A stretch of 64,000 nucleotides of DNA from Croceicoccus sp. YJ47. Its GTDB lineage: Bacteria > Pseudomonadota > Alphaproteobacteria > Sphingomonadales > Sphingomonadaceae. This document shows, piece after piece, positions 1 through 10,183 of the stretch. The DNA is taken from positions 810,501 through 874,500 of the forward strand of contig NZ_CP067087.1 of NCBI RefSeq assembly GCF_016745095.1. The letters are read 5' to 3'. The first letter of the stretch is position 1, and each line of letters opens with the position of its first letter. The notes under the pieces are model-generated. The model saw nothing but the letters and a program-made list of their open reading frames with translations. It did no database searches and was not told the DNA's origin. Both the position numbers and the translations under genes were made by a program.

Positions 1-129
1 CGATCAGGATTGCAATGGGTTCCATGCGCCGGAACATACTATGAACGCGTCACGCGGCAAGCCCCCGCGGCCGCTCTCCCGGAACTTATTCCCCGGCATT
101 TCGCTCCTTTATCAAAGGAGAACGTACCC

Positions 130-531
130 ATGTCGATTCAGAAGATGATTTCCGAACACCCCGCCGTCGGCGACGATTACAACGACAGCCTCGGCCTCGC
201 GGTGAAACACGCATTGTATTGCGCCGCGATCTGCAACAGCTGCGCCGATGCGTGCGTGGCGGAGGAGGGCGACATGGCGCGCTGCATCCGCCTGTGCAGC
301 GATTGCAGCGACATCTGCACCGCGACCTACCGCGTCGCCAGCCGCCGGACCGACGAAAACCGCGCCATCATCCGCGACATGCTCGCCCTGTGCATCAAGG
401 CCTGCGAAACCTGCGCGGAGCAGTGCGAGAGCCATGACGATGCGCATTGCCGCCGCTGTGCCGAGATGTGCCGCGAATGCGCACGCGATTGCAAGGCCGC
501 GCTCGACGACCTGCGCAAGGAAGCCGCATAA
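130..531 (+). CDS. Four-helix-bundle copper-storage-type protein (Csp3-like)
   Basis: A 133-residue soluble protein with 17 cysteines, most in CxxxC or CxxC spacing along predicted helices (a YCAAICNSC stretch near residues 30-38, then LCSDCSDIC, and ACETCAEQC further on). This is the pattern of the four-helix-bundle copper storage proteins, where Cys thiolates line the bundle core and bind many Cu(I) ions. No signal peptide is seen, so it would be cytosolic (Csp3-like) and act as a copper sink. The open frame extends upstream to about position 10, but the ATG at 130 is preceded by AAAGGAG with good spacing and starts a normal family N-terminus. No copper regulator or exporter is adjacent. 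It is convergent with def. Confidence 0.85.
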   Translation: MSIQKMISEHPAVGDDYNDSLGLAVKHALYCAAICNSCADACVAEEGDMARCIRLCSDCSDICTATYRVASRRTDENRAIIRDMLALCIKACETCAEQCESHDDAHCRRCAEMCRECARDCKAALDDLRKEAA

Positions 532-536
532 CGAAA

Positions 537-563
537 AAGGCCGGGGTCACATGCCCCGGCCTT
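537..563. terminator. Bidirectional hairpin terminator between two convergent genes
   Basis: A perfect 10-bp inverted repeat (AAGGCCGGGG at 537-546 and CCCCGGCCTT at 554-563) with a 7-nt loop lies just after the stop of the copper-storage gene and before the end of convergent def. A run of A on the left and T bases on the right make it usable in both directions. Confidence 0.75.
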
Positions 564-587
564 CCCCGTTTCACCGACGCGCGGCGA

Positions 588-1163
588 TCAGGCCGCCATG
601 CGCATCTTTTTCAGCTTTTTCAAAGCCATCTGCCGTTTCAGCCGCGACAGGTGGTCGATGAACACGATCCCTTCGAGATGGTCCATCTCGTGCTGCAGAC
701 AGATTGCCATCAGACCGTCCATCTCCTCCTCGTGCACCGTGCCGTCGAGATCCTGCCACCGGGCGCGGATGTGCGAAGGGCGATCCACCTCGGCATAGAT
801 GTCGGGGAGCGAGAGGCAGCCTTCGGAATAGGTCTGCAACTCCTCCGACGGGTCGAGGATTTCGGGGTTGATGAACACGCGCGGGTTCTTCTTCACCGGG
901 CGATGATCGTGGCCGCATCCGTGATCGCCGCAATCCTCCGCCGGCGCATCCTCGTCCGGTTCCTGAAGATCGATGACGAGCACGCGTTTCGGCACGCCGA
1001 CCTGCACCGCGGCAAGGCCGATGCCGGGGGCGGCATACATGGTTTCGAACATGTCCTCGACCAATGTGCGCAATTCATCGTCGAACTGTTCGACGGGGGT
1101 GGACACCTGCTTGAGCAGCGGATCGGGAACTTCGATGATTTCTCGGATAGCCATAGGTGCCAT
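588..1163 (-). CDS. def: Peptide deformylase
   Basis: Removes the formyl group from N-terminal formylmethionine of new proteins, using a metal in the cytosol. All three family motifs are visible: GIGLAAVQ near residues 47-54, EGCLSLP near 113-119 and QHEMDH near 156-161 (metal-binding Cys and two His plus catalytic Glu). At 191 residues it is slightly long because of an acidic His/Cys-rich insertion around residues 70-90 (includes [11 protein letters not shown]), just before the conserved [10 protein letters not shown] strand. Starts at 1163 (MAPM) and 1154 (MAIREII) are both possible; the second resembles the family N-terminus more. Its partner enzyme gene, fmt, lies 700 bp away on the other strand and is broken. 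Confidence 0.95.
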   Translation of the reverse strand: MAPMAIREIIEVPDPLLKQVSTPVEQFDDELRTLVEDMFETMYAAPGIGLAAVQVGVPKRVLVIDLQEPDEDAPAEDCGDHGCGHDHRPVKKNPRVFINPEILDPSEELQTYSEGCLSLPDIYAEVDRPSHIRARWQDLDGTVHEEEMDGLMAICLQHEMDHLEGIVFIDHLSRLKRQMALKKLKKMRMAA

Positions 1164-1210
1164 TTAGGGCGCCCCGGCCCATCCGGCAAGACGCGCCGCC
1201 GCGAAAGGGA

Positions 1211-1819
1211 TCAAAGCGGCTTGCGCGCCCGCAACGCCTGCGCCAGCGTCCCTTCGTCGAGATAGTCGAGCTCGCCGCCCACCGGCAGACCGTGGGCAAG
1301 CTGCGTCACGCGCACGGGCCGCCCCTCCAGCCGCTCGGCAATGTAATGCGCGGTCGTCTGCCCCTCGAGCGTGGCATTCATGGCGAGCACGACCTCGTCC
1401 ACCCGCACGCCGTCCACACCGTCGCCATCCACGCGGTCGAGCAGCGCGCCGATGGACAGATCCTCCGGCCGCACCCCGTCGAGCGCCGACAATCGCCCGC
1501 CCAGCACGTGATAGCGCCCCGGAAACAGCCGCGCCCGGTCCAGCGCCCACAGATCGGCGACATCCTCCACGACACAGATGCTGGACGCATCGCGGCGCGG
1601 ATCGGCGCAGATACCGCAAGGGTTGCGCGTATCGACATTCCCGCAGACCGTACATTCGACGAGCGTTTCGCGCACCGTCGTAAGGCTGTTCAGCAAATCG
1701 ACGAGCGCGGTTTCGCGCCGTTTCACCAGCCACAGAACCGCCCGCCGCGCCGAACGCGGGCCCAGCCCCGGCAGCCGGGCGAGCGCGCCGGCCAATGCCT
1801 CGATCTCTTGCGATGCCAT
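1211..1819 (-). CDS. recR: Recombination mediator protein RecR
   Basis: RecR works with RecO/RecF to load RecA onto SSB-coated DNA. The 202-residue length is standard. The helix-hairpin-helix lies near the N-terminus ([14 protein letters not shown] near residues 13-26), the four-cysteine zinc finger is seen as CTVCG...CGIC near residues 56-71, and the Toprim domain follows ([11 protein letters not shown] and the VVLAMNAT region). It lies 47 bp downstream of the end of def-side DNA and is divergent from fmt with a 44-bp gap. Confidence 0.96.
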   Translation of the reverse strand: MASQEIEALAGALARLPGLGPRSARRAVLWLVKRRETALVDLLNSLTTVRETLVECTVCGNVDTRNPCGICADPRRDASSICVVEDVADLWALDRARLFPGRYHVLGGRLSALDGVRPEDLSIGALLDRVDGDGVDGVRVDEVVLAMNATLEGQTTAHYIAERLEGRPVRVTQLAHGLPVGGELDYLDEGTLAQALRARKPL

Positions 1820-1863
1820 GTGGGGGCAGATAGGGACTGCCCCCGGTGATAGGAAGACACAAC

Positions 1864-2769
1864 ATGCGCGTCATATTCATGGGCACCCCGCAATTCTCCG
1901 TTCCCACGCTGGAGGCGGTGATCGCGGCCGGGCACGAGGTGATCGCCGCCTATTCGCAGCCGCCACGCCGCGCGGGCCGGGGCAAGAAGCTGCAAGCCTC
2001 CCCGGTGCAGCAGGCGGCCTAGGCGCATGGCATTCCCGTGCATACGCCCGCCTCGCTCCGCGGCGAGGAGGAGCGCGCCGCTTTCGCAGCGCTCGATGCC
2101 GATGTGGCGGTCGTGGCGGCCTATGGCCTGTTGCTGCCGGTGCCGGTGCTGGAGGCGCCGCGATACGGGTGCCTCAACGTCCATGGCTCGATCCTGCCGC
2201 GCTGGCGCGGGGCGGCGCCGATACAGCGCGCGATCCTCGCCGGCGACCAGACGACCGGCGTCACCATCATGCAGATGGAAAAGGGTCTGGATACCGGCCC
2301 GATGATCGAGAAACGCCGCACGCGGATCGAGCGCAAGACCGCAGGCGCACTGACCGAGGAAATTGCGCGCATGGGGGCTGAGGCGATGGTCGACGTACTG
2401 GCGAAGCTACCCCATGTCCGGCGGGAGGTGCAGCCAACGCTCGGCGTGACGCATGCAGCCAAGATCGACAAGGCGGAGGCCCGGCTCGACTTCACGCAAA
2501 GCGCGGAGCAACTGGGCCGGCAGGTGCGCGCCTTCGCCCCGCGTCCCGGCGCGTTCTTCGAATGGGAAGGCGAGCGGTTCCGCGTGCTGGAGGCCGAGGT
2601 CATCGGGCGCGAGGGGCCGGCGGCGACCGTGCTCGACGATATGCTGACCATTGCGTGCGGCTATGGCGCGCTGCGGCCCACCATGGTGCAGCGCGCGGGC
2701 AAGCCGGCGATGCCCACCGCCGACATGCTGCGCGGCTTTCCCATTGCGGCGGGGACCGAGATCCGGTGA
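1864..2769 (+). pseudogene. fmt: Methionyl-tRNA formyltransferase, interrupted by an in-frame TAG
   Basis: Fmt formylates initiator Met-tRNA from 10-formyl-THF. From ATG 1864 the frame reads a canonical start ([18 protein letters not shown]) and the [13 protein letters not shown] loop, then meets TAG at 2020-2022, codon 53, where the family usually has Glu (GAG). The same frame then continues without gaps through the catalytic NVHGS region (about codons 105-109) and the GLDTGPM motif to the C-terminal domain, ending at 2769. Total length would be 301 residues with the stop read through. The lesion is a single substitution, not an indel. A GTG at 2038 could restart translation, but the product would lack the first Rossmann strand and is unlikely to be active. 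Sequencing error and amber suppression are alternatives. truA overlaps its stop codon. Confidence 0.88.
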
Positions 2770-3512
2770 CGCGCTTTGCCCTGACGCTGGAATTCGACGG
2801 CGGCCCGTTCATGGGCCTGCAACGGCAGAAGCACGGCCCCTCGGTACAGCAGGCGGTGGAGGAGGCGGTGCATGCCATCACGCATCAGCATGCCGCGATG
2901 CATGCCGCGGGCCGCACCGATGCGGGCGTGCACGCCATCGCCATGCGCGCGCATATCGACGTGGACCATCCGCGCGGGGCGGATCATCTTCGCGACGGGC
3001 TGAACGCGAAATTGCGCCCGGCGCCTGTCGCCGTGACCGATTGCGTCGTCGTACCGGATGAATGGCATGCCCGCTTTTCGTGCACCGGACGGCGCTATCT
3101 CTATCGCATCGCCAATCGGCGCGCGCCGCTGACGTTCGACCTTGGGCGGGCGTGGCAGATGGGCATGCCGCTCGATGCGGAGGCGATGCATGACGCCGCG
3201 CAGGTGCTGATCGGGCATCACGATTTCACCACGTTTCGCTCGACCGCGTGTCAGGCGAAGAGCCCGATGCGCACGCTCGACCGCCTCGATGTGGAGCGGG
3301 TGGGCGGCGAAATCCATGTCCACGCCGCCGCGCGCAGCTTCCTGCATCATCAGGTGCGCTCGATGGTCGGGTGCCTCGTGCGCGTGGGCATGGGGCGATG
3401 GACCAGGGGCGATCTGGCCGATGCGCTGGCCGCGCGCGACCGGCAGCGGCTGGCGATGAATGCCCCGCCGCAGGGGCTCTATTTCGTGGACGCGACCTAC
3501 GCCCCGGATTGA
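2766..3512 (+). CDS. truA: tRNA pseudouridine(38-40) synthase TruA
   Basis: Converts U38-U40 in the tRNA anticodon stem-loop to pseudouridine. The 248-residue product contains the catalytic [10 protein letters not shown] motif (Asp nucleophile near residue 53) and the C-terminal [11 protein letters not shown] motif. The GTG at 2766 overlaps the fmt stop (GTGA), indicating translational coupling; the frame is open further upstream, but residues before this GTG match nothing. Its 3' end overlaps the convergent MATE gene by 16 bp. Confidence 0.95.
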   Translation: MTRFALTLEFDGGPFMGLQRQKHGPSVQQAVEEAVHAITHQHAAMHAAGRTDAGVHAIAMRAHIDVDHPRGADHLRDGLNAKLRPAPVAVTDCVVVPDEWHARFSCTGRRYLYRIANRRAPLTFDLGRAWQMGMPLDAEAMHDAAQVLIGHHDFTTFRSTACQAKSPMRTLDRLDVERVGGEIHVHAAARSFLHHQVRSMVGCLVRVGMGRWTRGDLADALAARDRQRLAMNAPPQGLYFVDATYAPD

Positions 3513-4900
3513 CCCGCCGCGCTGCCCCTCTTTCGCACCAGCACCCAATATGCCGCCCCCGCCGCAATCGCCCCGCCCACGACATTGGCCGCAAGCTCGG
3601 CGGTATAGACCGCGTCCGCGCCCCACGCGCTCTGCAATATCCACGCCACCGGCACCATGATCGCGAGCACGCGGAGGAGCGATTGCAGCAAGGCCAGCCC
3701 CGCATGGTCCACCGCATTCAACGCCCCGTTCGACGCGATGAGCAGGCCATAGCCGCCATAACCCCACACCCCGATCTCGACATAATCGGTGAGCGCGGCG
3801 ATCACCGCCGGATCGTCGGTGAACAGCCGCGCCAGCGCATCGCGCGCGAGGAACAGGGCCAGCCCCACCGCCGTGCCATAAGCGACGCAGAACCCCGCCG
3901 CCAGCATCGCAGCATGGCGCACCCGCCCATGGCACTCCGCGCCCCAGTTCTGTCCCACGATGGCGCCGATCGCCCCGGAAAGGCCGAGCAGCGGCACCAC
4001 GGCAAAGCTTTGCAGCCGCCCCGCCGCGCCGAACCCGGCAACGGCGGCCTGCCCCTCCGCGGCGAGAAAACCGGTCAGCACGGACAGGCCGATCGGATTG
4101 ATCGAATTGGAAAAGGCCGCCGGCCCGGTCACCCGCGCCAATGCCAGCGCATCGCCCAGGCCCGCGTGGCGCAATGCGGAAACCGACAATCCGATCCGAC
4201 TGCGCGCGAGCAGGACGAGTCCCATCGCCATCGCGCTCGCAAATCCGCCGATGCTGGCATAGGCGGCGCCGGCGATGCCATAGCCCGCCATGCCGAACGC
4301 CCCATTGATGAGCACGGGATCGAGCAGCCAGTTCACCACCGCAAAGGTGATCAATATCGCCATCGAATGCCGCGCCAGCCCCTGCCCACGCAGCGCGCCA
4401 TTGGCGCCCATCATCAACAATTGCAGCGGATAGAACATCGCATAGGGCCGCATATACGCATCGATGAGCGGGAGCAGCGTATCCTGCGCCTGCATCAGCT
4501 CGAACAACGGCACGCGCCCGATGAACAGCGCCGCGGCCAGCACGAGGCCCAGCCCCGCCGCCACGCCGATCCCCATCGCGGCCAGCCCGCGCGCATGGTC
4601 CATGTTCCCCTTGCCCAAGGCGCGGCTCACGACGGAGCTGATCCCCGCCATCACCCCGACACCGAGGCTGGACAGCGCGGTGGTGACGGGAAAGATGAAC
4701 GCCACCGCCGCCAGCGCATCGGCGCCGAGCTGCCCGATGAAATACGCATCGATGATGCCGACCGACATGATCGCCGCAACCCCGACGATCAGCGGCGCGG
4801 TCTGCGTCACCATGTGGCGCGGGATCGACCCCGTGACCAGCCGTGCCTTTTGCGTGCGGCGCGGTTCTGAGGATGCGGTTTCGTCGGCTGTATCGGGCAT
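3497..4900 (-). CDS. MATE-family multidrug/Na+ antiporter
   Basis: A 467-residue inner-membrane protein with about 12 hydrophobic segments in two similar halves, typical of the MATE family, which exports cationic drugs or metabolites against Na+ or H+. The first half opens with the usual [18 protein letters not shown]-like segment near residue 30 and later shows [11 protein letters not shown]. It stands alone on the minus strand, convergent with truA and divergent from the MDR reductase. The substrate cannot be told from sequence. Confidence 0.9.
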   Translation of the reverse strand: MPDTADETASSEPRRTQKARLVTGSIPRHMVTQTAPLIVGVAAIMSVGIIDAYFIGQLGADALAAVAFIFPVTTALSSLGVGVMAGISSVVSRALGKGNMDHARGLAAMGIGVAAGLGLVLAAALFIGRVPLFELMQAQDTLLPLIDAYMRPYAMFYPLQLLMMGANGALRGQGLARHSMAILITFAVVNWLLDPVLINGAFGMAGYGIAGAAYASIGGFASAMAMGLVLLARSRIGLSVSALRHAGLGDALALARVTGPAAFSNSINPIGLSVLTGFLAAEGQAAVAGFGAAGRLQSFAVVPLLGLSGAIGAIVGQNWGAECHGRVRHAAMLAAGFCVAYGTAVGLALFLARDALARLFTDDPAVIAALTDYVEIGVWGYGGYGLLIASNGALNAVDHAGLALLQSLLRVLAIMVPVAWILQSAWGADAVYTAELAANVVGGAIAAGAAYWVLVRKRGSAAGQSGA

Positions 4901-5059
4901 GCAGTGGCCCTTAACCCGGATTACGGCGGTTGTATGCCCTTCCCGCCATCTTGTCCGCGGGGCGGTCCGGCGCGGCTGTTCGCGTCATGCTCTGGCCAAA
5001 CGGGGCGGGAGCGGCCATGACCATACCCAAACATGGAAAAACACGAAGGAGCCAACCGC

Positions 5060-6175
5060 ATGACCGCGACCACAGCACGGCATATCTATTCGAAACTCGC
5101 AAGTGACGGCACGCTGACCGTCAGCATCGCGGAGGAAAGCCTGCCCGAACCGACCGGCTCGCAGGTTCTGATCGAGGTGGAGGCCGCGCCGGTCAATCCC
5201 TCCGATCTCGGCCTTCTGTTCGGGTCCGCCGATCTTGAAAATGCGGAGTTCGGCGACGGCACGATCACCGCGCAAATGCCCGCCCCCGCCCTGCGCGCGA
5301 TGCAGGGCCGCGTCGGGGAGGCCATGCCCGTCGGGATCGAGGGCGCGGGCCGCGTCGTGGCCGCCGGCGATGACGCCGCGGCACAGGAGCTGATGGGGCG
5401 GCGCGTCGCCTGCGCCGCCGGCGGCATGTATGCGACGCACCGCATCGTAGAGGCGCGCGAATGCATGACGCTTCCCGATGACGTCCCGGCGGAGCTGGGC
5501 GCTGCGTCCTACGTCAATCCGATGACGGCGCTTGGCTTTACCGAAACGCTGCGTGCAGAAGGCGGCAAGGGTATCGTCCATACCGCGGCTGCGTCAAACC
5601 TGGGCCAGATGCTCGTGAAGATCTGTGCCGAGGATGACATTCCGCTCGTCAATATCGTGCGGTCGGACGAACAGGTAAAGCTCCTGCGCGACATCGGCGC
5701 GACGCATGTGGTGAACAGCAGCGACGACGATTTCTTTGCCCGGCTGAAGGACGCGATTGCCGAGACGGGCGCGATGACCGCCTTCGACGCGATCGGCGGG
5801 GGGCGCATGGCCTCCACCATCCTGACCGCGATGGAACAGGTCGCCTCCGCGAACGACGAATACAGCCGTTATGGCAGCAGCACGATGAAGCGGGTGCATG
5901 TCTATGGCGCGCTGGACCTGTCCGTCATCGAACTGACGCGCAGCTTCGGCTTTGTCTGGACGGTTTCGGGATGGCTGCTGATGCCGTTTTTGACGCAGGC
6001 CGGGCGCGACACGGTGGAGCGGATGCGCGGCCGCGTGCGGGACAATCTCACCGGCATGTTCGCAAGCCAGTATTCCGCGCGCGGCGATCTGTCCGCCATG
6101 CTGCGCCGTGAAAATGCGCTGTCCTACAATGCGAAGAAGACGGGCGAGAAATTCCTCGTCACGCCGAACGGCTAA
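5060..6175 (+). CDS. MDR-superfamily zinc-independent reductase (quinone oxidoreductase-like)
   Basis: A 371-residue medium-chain dehydrogenase/reductase. The N-terminal catalytic domain carries the VNPSDLGLLFG signature around residues 42-52 and the nucleotide-binding half holds an AASNLGQML Rossmann turn, followed by VNIVRSDEQVKLL. The structural zinc cysteines of true alcohol dehydrogenases are absent, so a quinone- or enone-reductase-type activity with NADPH is more likely. The ATG at 5060 has AAGGAG nine bases upstream, making it preferable to the in-frame ATG at 5033. Substrate unknown. Confidence 0.85.
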   Translation: MTATTARHIYSKLASDGTLTVSIAEESLPEPTGSQVLIEVEAAPVNPSDLGLLFGSADLENAEFGDGTITAQMPAPALRAMQGRVGEAMPVGIEGAGRVVAAGDDAAAQELMGRRVACAAGGMYATHRIVEARECMTLPDDVPAELGAASYVNPMTALGFTETLRAEGGKGIVHTAAASNLGQMLVKICAEDDIPLVNIVRSDEQVKLLRDIGATHVVNSSDDDFFARLKDAIAETGAMTAFDAIGGGRMASTILTAMEQVASANDEYSRYGSSTMKRVHVYGALDLSVIELTRSFGFVWTVSGWLLMPFLTQAGRDTVERMRGRVRDNLTGMFASQYSARGDLSAMLRRENALSYNAKKTGEKFLVTPNG

Positions 6176-6182
6176 GCGGCGG

Positions 6183-8114
6183 TCAGTTCGCGCCCGGCAC
6201 CGCGCGGATCATGAATTGTCGCCAGATGCGCGCCGGTGCGTCGCCGCCCGAAATGCGGCTGCGGTCGGCGGAGTCCGCATCGGCATAGACCCACACGCCC
6301 GCCACGATCCCCCCGGCCCAGCCGACGAAGACCGCATTGCGGTTTTCCTGGCTGGTGCCGGTCTTGCCGAAATTGGGAATGGGGAGCCGGGCGGCCTGCC
6401 CCGTGCCGCGGTTCACCGTTTCGCGCAGCATCTCGATCATCTCGGCATGGACACGGGGGTCGAGGCGGTAGCGTCCGCCATGGTCCTCCGGCTCGCCGCG
6501 GGCGGGCTGCACCGCATAGGGCCGCACCGGATATTCGCCGCGCGCGATGCCCGCATAGGCGGCGGTAAGCTGCAACAGGGACACATCCGCCGTGCCGAGC
6601 GGCAATGACGTATCCGCCGGGTCCATCGCCGCGTCGATGCCGAAATCCTGCGCGAGCGAGACGACCGCGTCGCCGCCGACCTGATTATAAAGCCGCGTCG
6701 CGACGACATTGCTGGAATGGACGAAGGCATCCTCCAGCGTGATCTGCCCGCGATAGGCATTGCCCGCATTGCGCGGCCCGCCGGGCATTTCGGTATCGCT
6801 CACCATCATGCCGGGGCTCATCCCCTGCTGTAACGCGGCGAGCCAGACGAACAGCTTGAACGTGGACCCCGGCTGCCGCCCGGCCAGCGCGTGGTTGAAT
6901 TGATTCGCGTTGTAATCCTTGCTCCCCACCATGGCGAGCACGGCGCCGTCGGGCCGCATCGCGACGAGCGCGACCTCCGCATCGCCGACATCGACCGAAC
7001 GCACCGCCGCCTCAGCCGCGCGCTGCACCTCCACGTCGAGCGTCGTCGCGATGATCGGCGCATCGGCGCCATAGCCCTCCGCCACGGCGAGCCTTCGGAT
7101 CCAGTTCGTAAAATGGGCATAGCGCGGCGGTTCGCGATTGGATTGCAGGCGCAGCCGCGCATCGGGCATGGCGCGCGCCTCCGCTTGCGTCAGATAGCCT
7201 GCATCGACCATCGCGATCTTTACCACGTCGGCGCGGGCGCGGGCGGCGGCGGCATGGACGCTGGGTGCAAGGCTGCTCGGCGCCTTGGGCAGACCGGCGA
7301 GCAGGATCGCCTCCTGCGGGGCGAGATCCTCCGGCGCCTTCCCGAAATAGCGCATGGACGCCGCGCGCAGGCCATAGGAGCGGTCGCCGAAATAGATCTT
7401 CGAGAGATAGCGTTCGAGGATCTCCTCCTTCGTCAGCCACAATTCGAGCCAGAGCGCCGTCGGCACCTCCAGCAATTTGCGCCCCATCGTGCGGTCGTGA
7501 CTGTAATAGGTGACCTTGGCGAGCTGCATCGTGATGGTCGAGCCGCCCTGCATCGATCCACCGCCCAGATTATGGACGAACGCCCGCGCCACCCCGCGCG
7601 GATCCACGCCCCAGTGGGAGAAAAACCGACGATCCTCGATTGCGAGGAAGGGCTGTATCACATGGGCGGGGAGCATCTCCGCCTCCACCGGGGCGAGCAC
7701 GACGTCGCCGCCGCGCGCGATCGGCTGACCGTCCTGCGACACGAGCACGAAGGGATCGCCATGCGGGTCGAGCGTTTCCGAAACCGGCTTCGTCGCGGCG
7801 AGCCACACGATCGTGAGGCCGAGCAGCACGACGAACGCCACCGCTCCCCATTTGACCAGCCGCGCGGTAAGCGTGAACGGCAGCAGCAGGCACCCGGCGA
7901 TACACCCCCGGCGGCGCGGTTCGTCCGGCGGGGCGGGGTAATATTCCTCCGCATAGGGATCCGCGGCGCCGCCGCCCTGCTCGTCCCAGTCGTGACCAAA
8001 GCCGTAGCCTTGCGATTCTTCGAGATAGCCGGGCTCGTCCGCGATCCTTGCGTCATCGCGGCGCGAACGGCGCCACCACCTGTCCCGGCGCGGCTTTTCG
8101 AAATCATCCGCCAT
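6183..8114 (-). CDS. Class A penicillin-binding protein (glycosyltransferase/transpeptidase)
   Basis: A 643-residue bifunctional peptidoglycan synthase of the PBP1A/1C type. A basic and acidic cytoplasmic tail of about 85 residues precedes a single membrane segment (near residues 90-110). The GT51 domain follows, with ATEDRRFFSHWG-like IEDRRFFSHWGVD near residue 155 and QGGSTITMQLAK near 190. The transpeptidase domain has the serine of QPGSTFKLF near residue 415, SSN near 460 and KTGTS near 585. It is anchored in the inner membrane with both active domains in the periplasm. The C-terminus ends soon after the KTG box, shorter than enterobacterial PBP1A. Confidence 0.93.
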   Translation of the reverse strand: MADDFEKPRRDRWWRRSRRDDARIADEPGYLEESQGYGFGHDWDEQGGGAADPYAEEYYPAPPDEPRRRGCIAGCLLLPFTLTARLVKWGAVAFVVLLGLTIVWLAATKPVSETLDPHGDPFVLVSQDGQPIARGGDVVLAPVEAEMLPAHVIQPFLAIEDRRFFSHWGVDPRGVARAFVHNLGGGSMQGGSTITMQLAKVTYYSHDRTMGRKLLEVPTALWLELWLTKEEILERYLSKIYFGDRSYGLRAASMRYFGKAPEDLAPQEAILLAGLPKAPSSLAPSVHAAAARARADVVKIAMVDAGYLTQAEARAMPDARLRLQSNREPPRYAHFTNWIRRLAVAEGYGADAPIIATTLDVEVQRAAEAAVRSVDVGDAEVALVAMRPDGAVLAMVGSKDYNANQFNHALAGRQPGSTFKLFVWLAALQQGMSPGMMVSDTEMPGGPRNAGNAYRGQITLEDAFVHSSNVVATRLYNQVGGDAVVSLAQDFGIDAAMDPADTSLPLGTADVSLLQLTAAYAGIARGEYPVRPYAVQPARGEPEDHGGRYRLDPRVHAEMIEMLRETVNRGTGQAARLPIPNFGKTGTSQENRNAVFVGWAGGIVAGVWVYADADSADRSRISGGDAPARIWRQFMIRAVPGAN

Positions 8115-8165
8115 GATGCACCGCCCTACCCGATGGCGTGCCCGGCCGCGTCCGGCCGACGCGCA

Positions 8166-9155
8166 TTATCCGGCGCGCGACACGACGCTTTCGGGAAGGT
8201 CGGTGCCGAAGACGCGCTGATAATATTCGGCGACCAGCATGCGCTCGGTCTCGTCGCACTTGTTGAGGAAGGACAGGCGGAAGGCAAAGCCGACATCGTT
8301 GAAGATGCGCGTGTTTTCGGCCCAGCTGATGACCGTGCGCGGCGATGCGACGGTGGAAATGTCGCCATTGATGAACCCTTCGCGGGTCAGGTCGGCGACC
8401 TGCACCATCTTGCGCACGAGGTCGGGTTCGGCGTCCGGCACCTGCGCGCGCACGATGTTCACTTCGGTCGCCTCGGGCAGGTAATTGAGCCCGACGACGA
8501 TGTTCCAGCGGTCCATCTGCCCCTGGTTGATCGCCTGCGTGCCGTGGTAAAGCCCGCTGGTATCGCCGAGGCCGACGGTGTTGGCTGTCGCGAACAGGCG
8601 GAAATGCGGATCGGGGCGGATGACACGGTTCTGATCGAGCAGGGTCAGCTTGCCGCTGGTTTCCAGGACGCGTTGGATGACGAACATGACGTCGGGCCGG
8701 CCCGCATCATATTCGTCGAACACCAGCGCGGTCGGCGTCTGCAGCGCCCAGGGCAGCAGCCCTTCGCGAAACTCGGTGACCTGCAACCCGTCGCGCAGCA
8801 CGATGGCATCGCGCCCGACGAGGTCGATCCGGCTGATATGCGCATCGAGATTGATCCGCACGCAGGGCCAGTTGAGGCGCGCGGCGACCTGCTCGATATG
8901 GGTCGATTTGCCGGTGCCGTGATACCCCTGCACCATGACACGGCGGTTGTGCGCGAACCCGGCCAGGATCGCGAGCGTGGTGTCGGGATCGAACACGTAA
9001 TTGGGATCGGTATCGGGCACGCGCTCGTCCGCGCGGCTGAAGGCCGGGACCTTCATGTCGATGTCGATACCGAAGGTCTTGCGCACGTCCACTTGCGTGT
9101 CCGGCGCGGCCAGTGCGGTTTCGTGGCTGTTCGTGTTCTGGGTAATGTCGGTCAT
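8166..9155 (-). CDS. cobS: Cobaltochelatase-type AAA+ ATPase subunit CobS
   Basis: A 329-residue AAA+ ATPase matching CobS, the small ATPase subunit that drives cobalt insertion during aerobic B12 synthesis. It shows Walker [14 protein letters not shown] near residues 85-97, a CobS-type [13 protein letters not shown] Walker B, and the [22 protein letters not shown] segment. The usual partner CobT is not in the window. The frame is open to 9209, but the ATG at 9155 begins the normal N-terminus. Downstream of a J-domain gene on the same strand (69-bp gap), an arrangement common in alphaproteobacteria. Confidence 0.93.
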   Translation of the reverse strand: MTDITQNTNSHETALAAPDTQVDVRKTFGIDIDMKVPAFSRADERVPDTDPNYVFDPDTTLAILAGFAHNRRVMVQGYHGTGKSTHIEQVAARLNWPCVRINLDAHISRIDLVGRDAIVLRDGLQVTEFREGLLPWALQTPTALVFDEYDAGRPDVMFVIQRVLETSGKLTLLDQNRVIRPDPHFRLFATANTVGLGDTSGLYHGTQAINQGQMDRWNIVVGLNYLPEATEVNIVRAQVPDAEPDLVRKMVQVADLTREGFINGDISTVASPRTVISWAENTRIFNDVGFAFRLSFLNKCDETERMLVAEYYQRVFGTDLPESVVSRAG

Positions 9156-9224
9156 GGCACCATTGCGGTTAAACATGTGCCGCGGGCGGGGCAACAGGCA
9201 ATCGGCCACGGCGCCGGTTTTGCA

Positions 9225-9830
9225 TCACCCGAACCGGCCCGCGCGGCGAAGATGCTGATACGCGGCGACGACCTGTTGCAGGCGGTTTTCATGGCTGCGG
9301 TCGCCGCCGTTGCGGTCGGGATGATAGCGTCGGACAAGTTCGGAATAGCGGCTTCGCAATTTCTGCCGGTCGGCATCGACGCCAAGGCCCAGCACGTCGA
9401 GCGCGCGGGCATCCTCGCCCGAAACGCCGGCGCGGCGGGCGCGGTCCTCCTCCCGCCATTGTCGTTCGCGGTCCGACCGGCGGGCCCGGGCGCGCGCCGA
9501 AATCGCCTCCAGCGGATCGTCGAAATCGGCCCAGCGCGGCGCACCGTCAATGCCCGCCGTCGGCGAATAGGCCCGCGAATCGCGCCATCCGGACACGGGC
9601 GATTGCGCGTCGAGGATTTCCTCCGCGCTCATGCCTTCGAAAAAATCGTAGCCCGCATTGAACTGCCGCACATGGTCGAGACAGAACCAGCGCCACTCCC
9701 CCGGCCCGTCGAAACCGGGGCCGCGCGCGCCCGGCGCACGAAATTCGCCCGCCTCCTCGCATCCGGGGGCGTGGCAGATCGTGCCGGGATTTTCGTGTCG
9801 TCCATGGAACCGGTCTCGTGGCATCGCCAT
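9225..9830 (-). CDS. J-domain (DnaJ-like) protein
   Basis: A 201-residue protein with a C-terminal J domain (about residues 140-198), including the HPD tripeptide in YHPDRNGG that stimulates Hsp70 ATPase. The N-terminal half has a CxxxxC-type element near residues 18-23 and a WRWFCLDHVRQFNAGYD segment, seen in small alphaproteobacterial J proteins next to cobS. It may be a co-chaperone for DnaK with a specific, unknown client. Divergent from bolA. Confidence 0.9.
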   Translation of the reverse strand: MAMPRDRFHGRHENPGTICHAPGCEEAGEFRAPGARGPGFDGPGEWRWFCLDHVRQFNAGYDFFEGMSAEEILDAQSPVSGWRDSRAYSPTAGIDGAPRWADFDDPLEAISARARARRSDRERQWREEDRARRAGVSGEDARALDVLGLGVDADRQKLRSRYSELVRRYHPDRNGGDRSHENRLQQVVAAYQHLRRAGRFG

Positions 9831-9886
9831 TGAAATGATACGCCCGCCCCGAAATGTGAACCCCCCGATTTGAAAGCACCCCCATC

Positions 9887-10183
9887 ATGCCCCAACCCAA
9901 TTCCCCATCGGGCCCGCTCGAAGCGGAAATCCGTGAACGGCTTACCGCCGCATTCGCGCCCGCCCGGCTGGACGTGAACAACGACAGCGCGACCCATCGC
10001 GGCCACATGGGCGACGACGGCAGCGGCGAATCGCATTTTTCGATCTATATCGAGGCCGATGCATTCAAGGATCGCTCCCGGCTCGAACGGCAGCGCATGG
10101 TCAACCACGCGCTGGGCGACATTCCGGGAGAGCGCGTCCACGCCATTGCGATCAAGGCCGAAGCGCCGGGGATCGTCCCATGA
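9887..10183 (+). CDS. bolA: BolA-family protein
   Basis: A 98-residue BolA/IbaG-like protein. The fold elements are visible as an N-terminal helix (IRERLTAAFAP), a conserved SHRGH-like THRGH near residue 38, the HFSIYIEADAF strand, and RQRMVNHALGDI. BolA proteins pair with monothiol glutaredoxins to bind Fe-S clusters and influence iron sensing and envelope physiology. Its stop codon overlaps the start of the GST gene (ATGA), so the two are co-translated. Confidence 0.9.
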   Translation: MPQPNSPSGPLEAEIRERLTAAFAPARLDVNNDSATHRGHMGDDGSGESHFSIYIEADAFKDRSRLERQRMVNHALGDIPGERVHAIAIKAEAPGIVP

